Shown in pieces: positions 1 through 11,070 of a stretch of 64,000 bases of DNA. Source of the DNA: Conoideocrella luteorostrata (Eukaryota; Ascomycota; Sordariomycetes; Hypocreales; Clavicipitaceae); contig JASWJB010000172.1 in NCBI GenBank assembly GCA_032433595.1, positions 26,739 through 90,738 of the forward strand, given 5' to 3'. Numbering within the stretch: the stretch's first letter is position 1; each line of letters opens with the position of its first letter. The notes beneath the pieces were generated by a model. It did no database searches. It worked only from the letters and a program-made list of their open reading frames with translations, and was not told where the DNA came from. A program made the position numbers and the translations under genes.

Positions 1-1848
1 AGTGTCGCGAAGACTCTTAATGAGTTCTATAACAGATTTAAACTAGCTAATGGATTAGCCCGCTAGAGAGATCGCTAGCACGCGTAAGATGCGGTTATTG
101 TACAGTGTCTAGTCTTATTATATAAGGCTAGTACCTTCTGGCTCTTAAACGGGATAAGTAATCCCGTTCTCTGCTTATTCTGTATTAGCTAGCTGGCTAT
201 TTAATCAAGATCTCTTAGACATATTGCTTAACTAATCCATTAACTTTCTCTTTCTGTGTTCACTGCTAGCAAGGCTAAGACCTAGAAATTGGCTAAATAA
301 GTGGCTTAGCGGAGGTTATAATTGCGAGAAGGACGTATTAGCACTGCGTGGTACGCCACAAAACGTGTGCAGAGTCGAGAAAACCAGACCTTTATAGAGC
401 TTACTAATGCTAGTGACTTCTTCTTTATAGCTAACCACCCTCGCGAGACTATTCACGCCGCGTTAGCTCGCTATTTTAAGTAGATTAGCCTCCGGCGGTT
501 ATATGCTAGAGGTCTAGGAGTATTTAACAACTCTATTAAATTCAGGCGCGCTAGTGGTCTTAGCAAGGAAGCAAGAAGTGCCACGGCAGACAATAGCTCA
601 CTGACAGGCAATCGGGTTAGGGTTAAGTTTAAGTTATTGCTTCCGCTTCTTCCCACGGGCTTTAACAGGTATAGCGATAAACAGCCTATTGTCTTTTGCC
701 TTAGTAAAAGTGTCTAAGCCTAGCTCCTTGTCACTTATTATTAGATACGCGCAAAGGACTTAAATAAACTTCTTAGGCTCTTCGTGAACATTGAATGTGG
801 CACCGCTATATAGCCTAGATCAGTCAAAGACCTATGTCTCTATCTCCGTTCTAGTTAGGGTAAAGGCATGCATAAATAAGCATATGGGCTGGTTAGCGAA
901 CATATTCTAAACAGCACTGCTAACCTAAAGCCATAATTTCTTGTTTTTCTTGTTAGACTCCTTGAGTTCTCTAACAATTAACACATAACTCTAATTATGC
1001 TTTGCGTTTACTATTGCTATTTTATCTCTTCCTCTTATTTTCACAAAGAGATTAAGTTGCCTTAAGGCCTTAGTTCTAACTTTATTGTATGCATTACTCC
1101 TAAAATATATAGCTCGTTTGGTTACCAGTAGTTCTTCCTGTAAGTTAAGTAACCACTTATATACTTCCTCCTTAGTGACTATAGCAGGTAGCTATTTCCA
1201 CCTTTTCTCGCTATTGCTATAGTGACTCTTGGCGATTTACTAGATTTACTTAGCTTGCCTATTCTATTTATGCCCTTTAAAATATTTCTCGTGGAATCCT
1301 TTGACCGCACAGTGGGTATAGTAGCGAATCTCTTTAAATACACAAGGTTTAATCTATCGCCGCGTTTATTCCAAGCCTTGCTGCAAGGCGGATAAATAGG
1401 TAATCAGAGTTTCAATAGGAGGGGGAACGCTTAGCAGTGGAGTAGAGTGAGAAATTAACCAGATAGCGGCAATAATAGTATTCCAGATGTCAATATCTAG
1501 TGCCTGCCTAATTACAAGCTGTAATAATAAGCGAAAATGTTGGTACTTAAAGTTACCTTTTAGCACACAGAGATAAATTACTGTTAGATTAGACGCAAGA
1601 GCATCCTGTCCTGTTCTCAAGGCAAGTAACAAGGATATATTAGATACAAATAATATCATAAATAGCTTCCCTATTACTGCTGCAAACAAGCGCGGCTGTT
1701 CTGGTTCAGGTGTACTGTCATTTAATTAAGATGCTTCGTTTTGCGTGTCTTGTTCCGCCTTGCGTAATGCCTCGCGAATATCGCTAAGCGGGTCGCCTAG
1801 AGGATGTTCATCGATAGTGTTACATTCTTCTTGAGAAAGGTGAGCTAT
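1..1848 (-). pseudogene. FunK1-type protein kinase, RIP-degraded, cut by window edge
   Basis: Read on the minus strand from about 1848 down to 1, one frame gives a recognisable fungal FunK1 protein broken by many stops. Landmarks in order are DEHPLGDPLSDIREALRKAE near 1800, PEPEQPRLFAAVIGKLF near 1690, WNTIIAAIW near 1475, KGFHEKYFKG near 1280, ELKESNKKNKKLWL near 950, EEPKKFI near 775, GLDTFTKAKD near 700, NPIA then CRGTSCFLAKTT near 600, and VTSISKLYKGLVFST near 400. The kinase catalytic lobe would lie beyond the left edge. The expected start codon reads ATA. Most lesions look like TGG to TAG or CAA/CGA to TAA/TGA, that is C-to-T on either strand, as RIP produces. FunK1 genes often occur as many dispersed copies in fungi. 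The family call is confident; function is lost. Confidence 0.82.
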
Positions 1849-2838
1849 TTTTTAGGCTATTAGAGCCTATAGGACATTATTTTTGGGTTATATTATTATT
1901 AAAAGGATAAAAGTATGTTATCTTTGTGACGTCACAATAATTAAGAAAAGGGGAGTTCTAGCATAAAAAGCAGTCTATTTATTGACTAAAAGCCGCTAGC
2001 TACTGAGTAAGCTAAAAAAAAGACAGCCAAGTAAATAGCACTAATGGCAAGCAGGCAGCATAGTCTTGGGTTGCCTAAAGCTTACTTAATTATAGGTATA
2101 GGACTTTAAAAGCAGAACTATAATTAAGTCCTCTAGGGAGAACAACTTAAGACACTTTATATCCTATTAATAAATATAAAATACAAATTCCGTAGGATAT
2201 TCTTATGGCAAGAATCACGTGACTTATAGTCCTTGCCCCTGAGATAATTAATGCCATAGCTTGCTATAGCCTGTATTTATAATGGTGCTTACAAAGTAGC
2301 AGCGTCTAAGCCTTTTCAGGCCTCCCCTGCTGGAGTGAAAGGAGGCAGTTAATAACAGAGGGGGGTGGCATTAAATTTTTAAAGGAGTACTCGCTCTGTT
2401 GTCAGCAGCATTGGTCTGAAACGGTTTCTAAGAAGTTTACGGTAAGCCACTGTATTCTACACCGTATTCTCAGGAGTTTGTTCCAGGGACTAAGAAAAAT
2501 GGGTCTCGCGGCGAAACTTCGGGTATTAAGCTTCACAATGGGAGGGACCCCGTCCGCTCTCCCATAGACAAGCTAGTAAGGGGCAGATTAGTAGTTGGGT
2601 CGGTGACGACCAGCGAACACCGGCTGTTGTATGTATTTTTGTTCAGTTTTGAACAATTGTTTTGCCGTAATGTTCGCGGTTTTATATCGAGTTTGTGATG
2701 CATGGTACTAAGGTTGCGCGCCGGTCGCATATGTACGGAGAACTAGCCAATCATTCATATGTTTTGTGAGCCCGTACAGAGGATAGTATAGCAAACTGGC
2801 AATATTGGCATCGTTCTAGACACGCTTCACGAAACCTT
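1849..2838. other. AT-rich intergenic stretch
   Basis: I see no gene here. The first 500 bases are AT-rich and TA-rich like the decayed kinase copy beside them; from about 2300 composition becomes more balanced. Short ORFs in this stretch lack recognisable domains. Confidence 0.5.
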
Positions 2839-2907
2839 GTATATATATATATGTACGTGTGTGTGTATGTGTTTGTGTGTGTATGAAAGAGAGATAGAGA
2901 GAGAGAA
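2839..2907. repeat. Compound microsatellite (TA)n-(GT)n-(GA)n
   Basis: A run of TA dinucleotides is followed by GT-rich and then GA-rich dinucleotide repeats. It ends directly at the stop codon of the desaturase gene on the opposite strand, so it forms part of that gene's 3' flank. Confidence 0.9.
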
Positions 2908-2908
2908 A

Positions 2909-4340
2909 TCAATGGCCATGGCGACGCTCTATCAAGTCCCTCGCGGCCGCTTTTCTGCATTCCTCTAATATTCTTAACTGCTTGGCGACTTCGCCGAGCC
3001 TGCTAATAACCTCCTTGTTCCCCTGCGTGAAGCCGAATATCACGTATGGAATCCCAACATCCTGACAAAACTCTGCAACGTAATTCTGCGCCTGGCGCAA
3101 GTTGTGTCTTGGGAGACGAGGGAATAAATGGTGCACGACTTGAAATTGAAGTCCGCCATGAACAAAATCCAACCAGGGCGGGCAATCAACGTCCATTGTT
3201 GTCCGTACCATCTTCTGAGCAAAAGACTCATTGATTCCCACATCCGCGCTGGACATGGCGAAGTGGCTAAGCGTAAGTTGTACGTGCAACGTGCCGGTGA
3301 CCATGTGCGACACGAGCAGAAAGGCAATACGGGACGACCACGTTGGTATCGACAAGTATAGCGTCCGGTAGCCAAACCAGTACCAGAAAAACACCTGGCC
3401 GGTAATTTCGAGGTAGCGATGCCACCATGCCGGGCCTTTACGAGGCGCCTGCGCCGGATCTAGCAAGTATGTCCAGGCCAAGCGATACAGATTAAAACGG
3501 CCAAACAAAAGGATGGGGTAGTAGAGGTAGTTCTGGTACTGGATAAAAAATCGCGCCGCATTGTCAAAAACCATGGTGCGGTCGTAGTAACTTGAGCGTA
3601 GAGAAGAAGTAAAAAATCGAGAGGAGATGGCAAAAAATGGCATGTGCTGGATGTCCGGGTCGTGCTCAGGTGAATTGGTTACTATGTGATGAACGTTGTG
3701 ATTTCGCTTCCACCAACCGATAGAGAGGCCGCCAAGGAAATCGGCAATGAAGATTCCAATGCAGGTGTCTGTGTGGAATCCGTGAGTTATGCTTAGGTGG
3801 CCGGCATCGTGAACGGTAAAGGCAAGCAAGTGCCAGAGGAGCCCCAGGCAAAGACTCGACAGAAGGTAACAGGAGTGGTGAAGAAATGTCAAGAAAAGAA
3901 CGAAAAGGATTGCGTAGCGGACAAACTCGACAGCGTAGCAGCTATACTCACACTGATAGAGCCCTTTGGACCGCAATTTCTCATCGAGCTGGCGGTACTT
4001 TAAGGCGACCTCGTTCTGTGATGCTTGGTCCAGACGAGGGTATTTAGAAAGATCCGACGATATCGCATGCGCTGCTGATGCCTCAACTGATGACAGTTTT
4101 GGGGATTCTAATTTTAATGAGAATGAGGTTGACGAAGGAGAACTAGACGCAGTGCTTCCTAGGAGCCTCTGATGCGTTTCGTCTCCTGTATGCTCCTCAT
4201 CGAAGACTGGTGATGGTGGCGTTGTTGATTTTCTAGATGAGCCATCATCTTCGTCGGCACTAGGCACTTGGTCGTCGACGTGCTTTGGCGCCAGAGATCT
4301 AAATTTTCCTCCTTGAATCGGGGGCAGATATTGACGGCCC
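2909..4340 (-). CDS. Delta-8 sphingolipid desaturase, catalytic part only
   Basis: The frame encodes the membrane fatty-acid-desaturase domain of fungal delta-8-(E)-sphingolipid desaturases, which act on the long-chain base of glucosylceramides in the ER membrane. All three histidine boxes are present: HDAGH, HNVHH and QVVHH, roughly residues 153, 190 and 376 counting from a GTG at 4267. The frame stays open upstream of that GTG and reads YLPPIQGGKFRSLAP, which in homologs lies just after the cytochrome b5 domain. It begins behind an AG at 4341-4342 that resembles a 3' splice site. I found no HPGG motif or other b5 sequence on this strand before the next gene at 5176. The C-terminal part looks normal. 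Either a 5' exon is too diverged for me to see, or the gene is 5'-truncated and probably inactive, since family members need the fused b5 domain for electrons. There is no internal stop in the remaining part. Confidence 0.8.
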
Positions 4341-5175
4341 CTCGTGTCATTTTCGTATAATCATCGAGGTTCCGCTCACGCACTGTATAAATCAATTGCT
4401 AAAAGCTCACTGTTACCACAGTGATTAACGGTTTCTCAAAAAGGTCAACAAATACGACGTAATGTTCCACTCAATCACCTCGAAACCATCACTGATAAAA
4501 ACCTGCGCCCTATCATCATGCATTTCTCCGCTCAGCTAGTTGAAACGGAATGACCTACTTTTGCACGGCTCAGAGACGCTGCAGTAGAGACATTGCTCTT
4601 TGCAAATCTGCTGTCTGTGGAAACTGACATGGCGCTATTACATAATTATATTCCGTCTTTAGTCCTTGCAGCTGACGCCCATAATTTGGAACTCAGTCTG
4701 CCATTCCAGCTGTCAATATTCTGTGTCAATAGGTGGGTTAGGGAAGGGGGCAAGTCAGCCAAACATGAAACTGGGAATGATAGTGACGTTGGCCGGATAC
4801 TTCTCCCCATGCATTCACGCTATATTGAAAGGACTGGACATCGCAACAAGAAAATCGACACTTGTACACTGCCGATGTTTGCCTCGGCTCTTGCCCTCCC
4901 CATTCTTCAATTCAGGTGGCCTGTCAGGTCGTCCGATATAGTCACAGGCTCATCATCAGAATGCGTAGACTAAAGGTCGTCACAGCACTTGAGGGGAGAG
5001 AATCAGCATAATGGTATGGAGACGACGATCCGGCCTTAGCAAGCTGCGGTCACAAGTGACGGCTCTGTGTATTTTAAGGGGCTAGACCCAACCAATATCA
5101 TGTTACTAAATAGAGCATACTCCAAGATGGCGTTCTAGCAAGTCCATTGATGGTAGTCTCAGCAGTTTCCATCTG
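4341..5175. other. Intergenic, no cytochrome b5 exon found
   Basis: I searched the minus strand here for the missing N-terminal half of the desaturase and found neither an HPGG haem-binding motif nor a long compatible frame. Short ORFs on both strands have no recognisable domain. It may contain the promoter of whatever remains of the desaturase gene. Confidence 0.4.
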
Positions 5176-6057
5176 TCATACCGAGATCAAGCGACCTGGA
5201 TCGACAATAAGCTCAACATTCTGCTGTACAGCCTCAAAACGCATATACTCGCAACTCTCACTCTCCAGATGATTGATAACACCAGCAAGGGTCGTAAACT
5301 CTCTTCCGCAGCGGCTATTCGGGCAGTGGTACAGCTTCTGCTGATGAACAGGAGAGCTAAGATGCTGATTCAGGGACGTGAGTTTGTCGAAGAGGCGTGC
5401 GCAAAGATAGCATTGGTAGGCTTCTGCAATAGAGTTCCATGCTTTTTCGGTAGCATTGTAGCTGGTACTACCCGACCAAGCGAGGAGCTTCTTAGAGATG
5501 ATGCTATTGGGATCGCGGCTTCGAACAGCCTCATAGAGTTTATCACGGCTTAAAGGTGCCTTGGAGCAGCGACCGCTCTCTAGATGATGAACTAACCCGG
5601 TGGCTCTTCCATGCTCCTCTTTGCAAAAAGGGCACTGAATGGAAGTGTTGAGGTGGACCTTGCTATGGAGGTGCTATCAGATATCTGTCAGACGGGATTG
5701 TTTGACAATAGCGAGAGAAGCATGACTCACCTGATTAATATTGTTCCAGTTCTTGAAGTAGCGATCGCAGGGGTTGCAGTAGAGGTGCTCTTCGACTTCA
5801 TGGTCGCGAAGATCGGCTTCATCGTAAAATGCATCGTCGCAGTCTTCACACCAGTAATCTGGCTCATCACAATCGGAAGATTCAGCCCAGTGGCCTACAT
5901 CAGTCATATGCTGGTCTGCCGCGTGTTGAATACCAAAATACCGATCACACGTATCGCATTCAAAGTCGGGAGGGCAGTGACCGGTGGCGTCCATATGTTG
6001 CTGACGCGACTGCCAGCCAGCGGCAAATGTCCTCCAGCATGTTCCGCAGGTGGACAT
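5176..6057 (-). CDS. Multi-C2H2 zinc-finger protein
   Basis: Two exons, 5731-6057 and 5176-5658, joined across a 72-nt intron (GTGAGT donor, CAAG acceptor), give a 269-residue protein. It begins MSTCGTCWRTF and contains about seven C2H2-like units: CGTCWRTF, CDTCDRYF, CEDCDDAF, CNPCDRYF, CPFCKEEH, CYLCARLF, and CPNSRCGREF. Spacing between zinc ligands is irregular, as in a common fungal zinc-finger family ending in a conserved tail; here the tail reads EAVQQNVELIVDPGRLISV and then stops. The frame is intact through the splice junction, so the gene looks functional. Such proteins are usually annotated as nuclear nucleic-acid-binding proteins without a known role. The start ATG at 6057 is chosen because the first finger follows it immediately and the second exon continues in phase. 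Confidence 0.82.
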
Positions 6058-7199
6058 GGCGCGAATAGATGGGGAAAAGACGGCTATTTCATCCCTTATG
6101 CGAGTAAGCAGGATGGACAGTTAATCAGATGTGTGGGAAGATTGCGGCGGAACCTACGGGGTAGTCGATGAGATCGTGGGGCCAGGCAGACGGTTTCCAG
6201 CCCTTTGGGCCATATTTTGTGTGTGCCTAAGGATAGGCTGCAATACACGTGACTTTACTCTGCAACTTTGTGACACTCTCCGTGGAAAGTGACGTCGAAT
6301 TGGTACTGGGGGATTCCGGTGCGAGCCCCGACCAACCCTACATGGCAGACCTCCAGCGCATGCCGCGGCCGCCACAATTTCGTCGCAACCTCGAGATCGT
6401 CGTCGTCTACGGCCTCACGCTCTACCCCTCGCGGCATATCTGCACCTGTGGATATGTTATGGGTCCAACCACAAGGCCAAAAGCATATAGTATGAGAGAG
6501 GCTTGAGGAATAATCTTGAATTGAAAATTTGATGAGGGTTATCTGATGTTTCGATCGCTTTTACCATCTCGGTTGTCTTGTTACCCACTGCCAACGGATT
6601 CCACTACTTCTCACAATCAATTGCGTATTCGCTAATCAGGGAAAGCGAAGCTTTACCAGAGATTTGCGATTAAGCAAGGCGAGGGCAAGAGCAGGGAGAA
6701 GCGTAGCTTCCCGCTTTGCATCTTTAATGGGCCGGCACATGTGGCATCCGGTTTTTTCTGCCTCTCTGTAATTGGTTCAATTTGTTAATTCGTTCGGCCA
6801 TCGGTCGATGAAAAACATGATGTATCGTGATGTATCGGATCGCGAAGATGTTGTGTTAATGAACCCTAAGTTATTCATAACGGTCATATAGTATAAATTA
6901 CTTAGGAATTATTCTTGTAAGACATGCTTAGGTCTTCATTAGCTGAACGCTTTTCACTGTAAGACATTGCATTTCCCCACCAGAGTAACTGCAATCGGGC
7001 GGTATGAATTTACCCCTTCACCTTCATTAAACAAAGAGTGTATCAGACTTCTCTTTAATGAGCGAGCACTCAAGCCTAGATTATTAGTTACGTTCAGAAT
7101 AATCCTCCAAGTAGTCTCGCCAAGGACAATCATCTTGCCCGTTTCTACTCGCACTAGTCAATCGGGGTTGTTATACAGCTCCTAGCCGGATTTTATAAC
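6058..7199. other. Intergenic, no recognisable gene
   Basis: Several short ORFs on both strands around 6150-6510 have no domain I recognise and overlap each other. From 6510 to 7190 the sequence becomes AT-richer and carries no long frame. I see no RNA gene. Confidence 0.4.
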
Positions 7200-8225
7200 T
7201 TACATATGTGCCTCTTCCTTGGGTGGGTGAAAGAGCAGCTGCCTTGCGTAGGCGGCTGCCACTGCTGCTGCGTAGCCATGCCACTGGTCATTCTTACAAG
7301 TATCGCAGTAGTCAGATATGCTACGAATGATCATGCATGGGAAATCAACAAGCGCTTCTGCTGCTTCCGTCTCGCAGCATAACAGCCCGTATTGCTCTGC
7401 TAGGTGATCTCTTAGAGCAGCATTTTTGACGACCACGCGAAGAGCATGAAGCCTTACCACAATAGCAGGCAGACCAAAATATTTATCATCCAGGGAGCAT
7501 TTTTAACCACAATATCGTCATAGCGGACCTCTCTCAGACTGGCAATTGCTCAGCAGCCACTGTTGTTGCCCAGATGAGGATGGCATTCCCAATCTTAGAT
7601 ATGATCTATTAGTTGGTATCGGAGGCAGTGTACCGTCAAGAACCGAAGATGTCACAGGTTATAATATACAATAATTGCTGCGCAATTAGAGCATGTTCTT
7701 TATGTGTTGACATAAGATGGAACGATCCGGTTAGGTCATATAGTAGTGAACAAACCAACCGGCATGCATTCAGGTGCCATACAGTACGATCGTGGAAAGG
7801 CAGAATGAGGTCATTTTGAACAAATCAATATCATCACACTGCTATCTCAGGTCCTTCTCAGCGCTGCACAATCTCTATATGTCCGGCATGAAACATCTGA
7901 GCATAATCCTATCTGGCAGGATGTGCAGAGAACGAAAAGGGGTAGACGAACGGCCCGACTTTTCAAGTTTCCTGGCGTTGACAAAGACCACCTTTACCAT
8001 TCAGACTATGTTCATCAGCGGCAAGGGCAGTTGTGCGACGAATCTGGATGTGATATGGGACAGCGGATTGAGAGACAAATTAGTGAGGACGATGAAAACT
8101 TTGTTACTGTTCACCGGGTCTAACATCACCATGGTAGCAATCTGCTCTATCGCCAATGGACAAATCCAATCTATTGTGTAAGCATCGTGGGACAGACACC
8201 TCGGCGACATCTTAAATATGAACAC
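7200..8225 (-). pseudogene. Nucleoside-phosphorylase-like domain relic
   Basis: Both ends of a fungal nucleoside-phosphorylase (PNP_UDP_1) domain survive on the minus strand. Near 8215-8110 the frame reads SHDAYTIDWICPLAIEQIA, the usual start of this domain. Near 7510-7200 it reads KNAALRDHLAEQYGLLC, then FPCMIIRSISDYCDTCKND and GYAAAVAAAYARQLLF, the usual end. The 600 bases between them hold only scattered resemblance and no continuous frame. In fungi this domain is commonly the N-terminal signalling or effector module of NLR-like proteins with ankyrin or TPR repeats; no NB-ARC part follows here. It is best read as a decayed fragment. Confidence 0.72.
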
Positions 8226-8585
8226 AATTTCCTTCGGAACTTTTCTAAATAACTTTTGGGAATGCTGCAGATATTCCAGAGCAATAAATGCCTCATGAGA
8301 AGGCTCAATAAACAGCCGTAAGGGAGGGTAGGCTAACTGTCAGCCTTGTGTCACCTGCGTCCACGTCACTAGCCAATAAATGCGACCCGACATGTTAAGG
8401 TGGAGAATATTTCGTTCTAGGAGGTGACCGCGTGACTGGAATCTCAATCTCAGCTAGCTAATGCGATAATTAATAACACTGTTCGCGGCAGAGTGCTAGC
8501 TATACGTGACTTGCCCGATGGCAATAGTAAAAGTCCTTAGGAACTACTTGATGTACTGCTTGCTACACTAATCTCTATCGTACGA

Positions 8586-8875
8586 TGTTGAATATTATGA
8601 TGTGTGCGGCGCTGACGGAACATATTGTCGGAAGCGACATTATGGAAGCGAATTGGAAGGGAAAATAACAAGAATGTAAATTGATGAATATTGACGATGA
8701 TGATAAATGATCTGATTCCTTCTTCCAATTCCTGTCCATAAGCTTCCTTTTATTCTTGCTGTCCTCCTTGCCTCTGGCACCTATTCCTCTTATCGTCAGC
8801 CTCACCAAGGTTACGGCCATCCCTAGCCTATCGGCATTCCCCAGTCTTCGGGTTCTCCTAGCGTCCTATCCAACA
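8586..8875 (-). mobile_element. Solo LTR, family D
   Basis: Read on the minus strand it starts TGTTGGATAGGACGC and ends in ...TCAACA. Related sequence occurs at 51926-52110, 63292-63600 and about 59530-59770, sharing the block GCCTCGGTGAGGCCGACGAT and a downstream AAGGAAGCTTATGG block. TG...CA termini and a length near 290 bp fit a solo LTR. Flanking 5-mers are not identical, so the insertion is old or the ends are slightly off. Confidence 0.6.
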
Positions 8876-9349
8876 CATATATTTCAAGTCCTAGGTGGTA
8901 GAAATATGCGCGACATGGCTCGATGTCAGTAGCTTCAGTCCATGTCGCTGCTGCGTTGCCGAGGAAAAAAGCATCCGATTAATGCTCTGCGTGATTTCTT
9001 GGCAGAAAGATACTAATGACGGATAAGATGCTTACTGAAGATGCAGTTGTGCAGGAAGAATAAGCTAGCATCTATTTCCGTTATTAATCATCACACAAGA
9101 GTAGACATTGAGCCTAATGGCAGCGTTTGGTACCTTTTCTTATCAGTAACCCTTCGATTATGTTCAATAGTACGAATTGACGAAATTTTTTGTCTGATTT
9201 TAATGCTGTTTTATACTCTTTTCAAGACCATCATCATATTCAAAACTAATGGCTACTGCAAAGCTGCCAGAACAAACTCTCTCATTGTGATCTCGCCAAG
9301 TCGTCCACCGTCACACTCACTCAAATTCCTTGATAGCCAAGCGACGCTA
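8876..9349. other. Intergenic, no recognisable gene
   Basis: Between the family D LTR and the 3' end of the cysteine-rich gene I find no domain or splice-consistent frame. It presumably holds that gene's 3' flank. Confidence 0.35.
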
Positions 9350-10737
9350 CTACAGCTCCAAAAACTGTTGCTCGGGCGAGGTGAAAATAGATCCAGAGCC
9401 TGCTGGGCATATTTCACCCTATATTACCGCGAAGAATAAGAGTCAGCTCTCGCACTATCACTCGACGCCACAACGGGGGCGGTGTATACTCACAAGAGCC
9501 TCTTTCATACAATCGTTATACTCGGGCGTACCCTCCTTGAATTCCTTTTTGTTTTTGCAGTACTGTGCAGTATCACCCTTCCTCTGCTGACAATTGAAGT
9601 CTTTTGGACAAGAAGGGTTCTGTGATGGACAATCAGCAAGTCACATTATTTGCGCCGCATGCACATCTCGCAAAAACATTCTCGACTTACAAGCATTCGT
9701 GCCACGCAATCCTGCCACTCAGGGGAGCCAAACACATGACCATCGCCCTCCTTCTTGCAGAATTCTCTGGCGTCGGTATGGCGCTTCTTGCACCCGACAT
9801 CCTTGGTGCAAACATCAACCTAGGCACCAAACAAAACAATCCATTAGCCCTCGTCTATGCGTGCGACGATATCAACTCGAAAACTTACCAGCTGGTCGGA
9901 GATACATTTCTGAAACTCAGAGCCGCCAATGACATTCTTCTGACCGATGCAGTACTTTCTCGCGTCCTTGAACTGTGGTTCGCAGCGGTATTCTTCGGAG
10001 CAAATACCATCCTGGCAAGAATGTCAACAATCTTGGACGACCATATGATGCGGAGAAGCTATGTCAACTCCTGTAGGTGGGCGATCAACATACAAACGAC
10101 TGCTTAATGCAGCCTTGGAACTCAAATTTACCACGGGTGTATCCGAGACCCGTACAATACAATTCGGTATCTGTAAACTGGAAGCGGCAGCGTACTAGCT
10201 CGGGCAAAGCCCCATTCTGCGGATCCAGGCCCCAGTCAGCCTATGTTTATCACCTGGTTGATGATTATTAATACGGCCTCTTACCAGTGCGTCTTTGATA
10301 CAAGTCTGGAATTTGATATCTCCAAATACGTGGCCATCCTCGGTGCAGGATGTTTTGGCGTCATTGTATTGGGCTTTATAGAGCAACCCTCCGTAGCATT
10401 CCCCTCGCTGCATATTTTCATTTAGTGTTAGCCAGAGCACGACGAAATGCGGTTGCGCTTTAACAAAAGTCTTGTTTCCACCTTAACCTACACATCTGTG
10501 GCTCAAACACTGCTGGAAGCGTTGGTCCGTACGCGGATATCTTTTGGAGCAACCCATCCGGCATTCCTCGCACCTTGCTTCCGGAGATTTGGGCTTTGGG
10601 CAGTGGCCGACATACGTGCCGGGGGGCAATCCGTCATCTCGTCCAGTCTTATCTTCCAGACATCCCGTTGGACCTGCGTAGCATGGTCCATCCACAACAC
10701 AGAGTGGCGGACGGCCAACCACTTCGCCACAATCCTC
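9350..10737 (-). CDS. Cysteine-rich protein built from single-exon modules
   Basis: I do not recognise the family. On the minus strand seven exons join in phase 0: 10492-10737, 10285-10407, 10094-10216, 9889-10011, 9691-9819, 9494-9619 and 9350-9418. Introns are about 69-84 nt with GTAAG, GTATG or GTGAG donors and CAG or TAG acceptors. Five consecutive middle exons have 123, 123, 123, 129 and 126 nt, and each encodes one 41-43 residue module with Cys at positions 4, 10, 21 and 36-38, an aromatic three residues before the last Cys, and a final Leu or Phe at the exon end. Examples of the closing motif are TPEYNDCMKEAL, SPEWQDCVARML and GSEFQKCISDQL. The last exon is a short tail ending SPEQQFLEL. 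The 246-nt first exon listed is twice a module length and Cys-rich, ending DQRFQQCLSHRC. The Cys density suggests an extracellular disulfide-bonded protein, but I found no clear signal peptide and the 5' end is unresolved. Confidence 0.72.
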
Positions 10738-11070
10738 CTGTAGATCATTCGCAGTGATTAGCCCCCATATCAGTGACAGGTGATCGGATGATGACCCACT
10801 AGATCTTTGTCTACACAGCCGTATTGGGTATTCGAGCATGATTTCATCTGGCCACGGACATAATGGAAACTGGGCTACCGGAAAGTCAATATTCCCGCCT
10901 ACTTTGGTCGCAACATGGACGTGTCAGGGACTCACACAATGGTCCTGTCAAGCGACTGTGAGCAAGCTAGGAATTCCAGACAGTATACTTTTTCACTCTT
11001 GTAGCACTTACCACGCTGACTCGATTGCGCTGTACACAATATGCGTTAGTCTCGAGGTAACAAATTTGGA
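10738..11070 (-). other. Unresolved 5' part of the cysteine-rich gene
   Basis: Two competing readings exist upstream of the exon at 10492-10737. One frame runs open from about 10905 into that exon through CPWPDEIMLEYPIRLC. Alternatively a short exon at 10800-10874 ends YGCVDKDL before GTGGGT, matching the usual module ending. Further up, about 10940-11040, another Cys-containing stretch reads CYKSEKVYC and CLEFLACSQSLDRTI before a GTGTGAG donor, preceded by a good branch point (CTAAC) and TACAG. An initiator ATG with a signal peptide was not found. Confidence 0.35.

Noticed and set aside
5269..6171. Long plus-strand ORFs opposite the zinc-finger gene
   Set aside because: The minus strand has repeated C2H2 motifs and an in-phase intron; the plus-strand frames have no domain.
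9604..10107. Plus-strand ORF of 167 codons
   Set aside because: It lies antisense to the exons of the cysteine-rich gene, which show conserved modules and splice sites on the minus strand.
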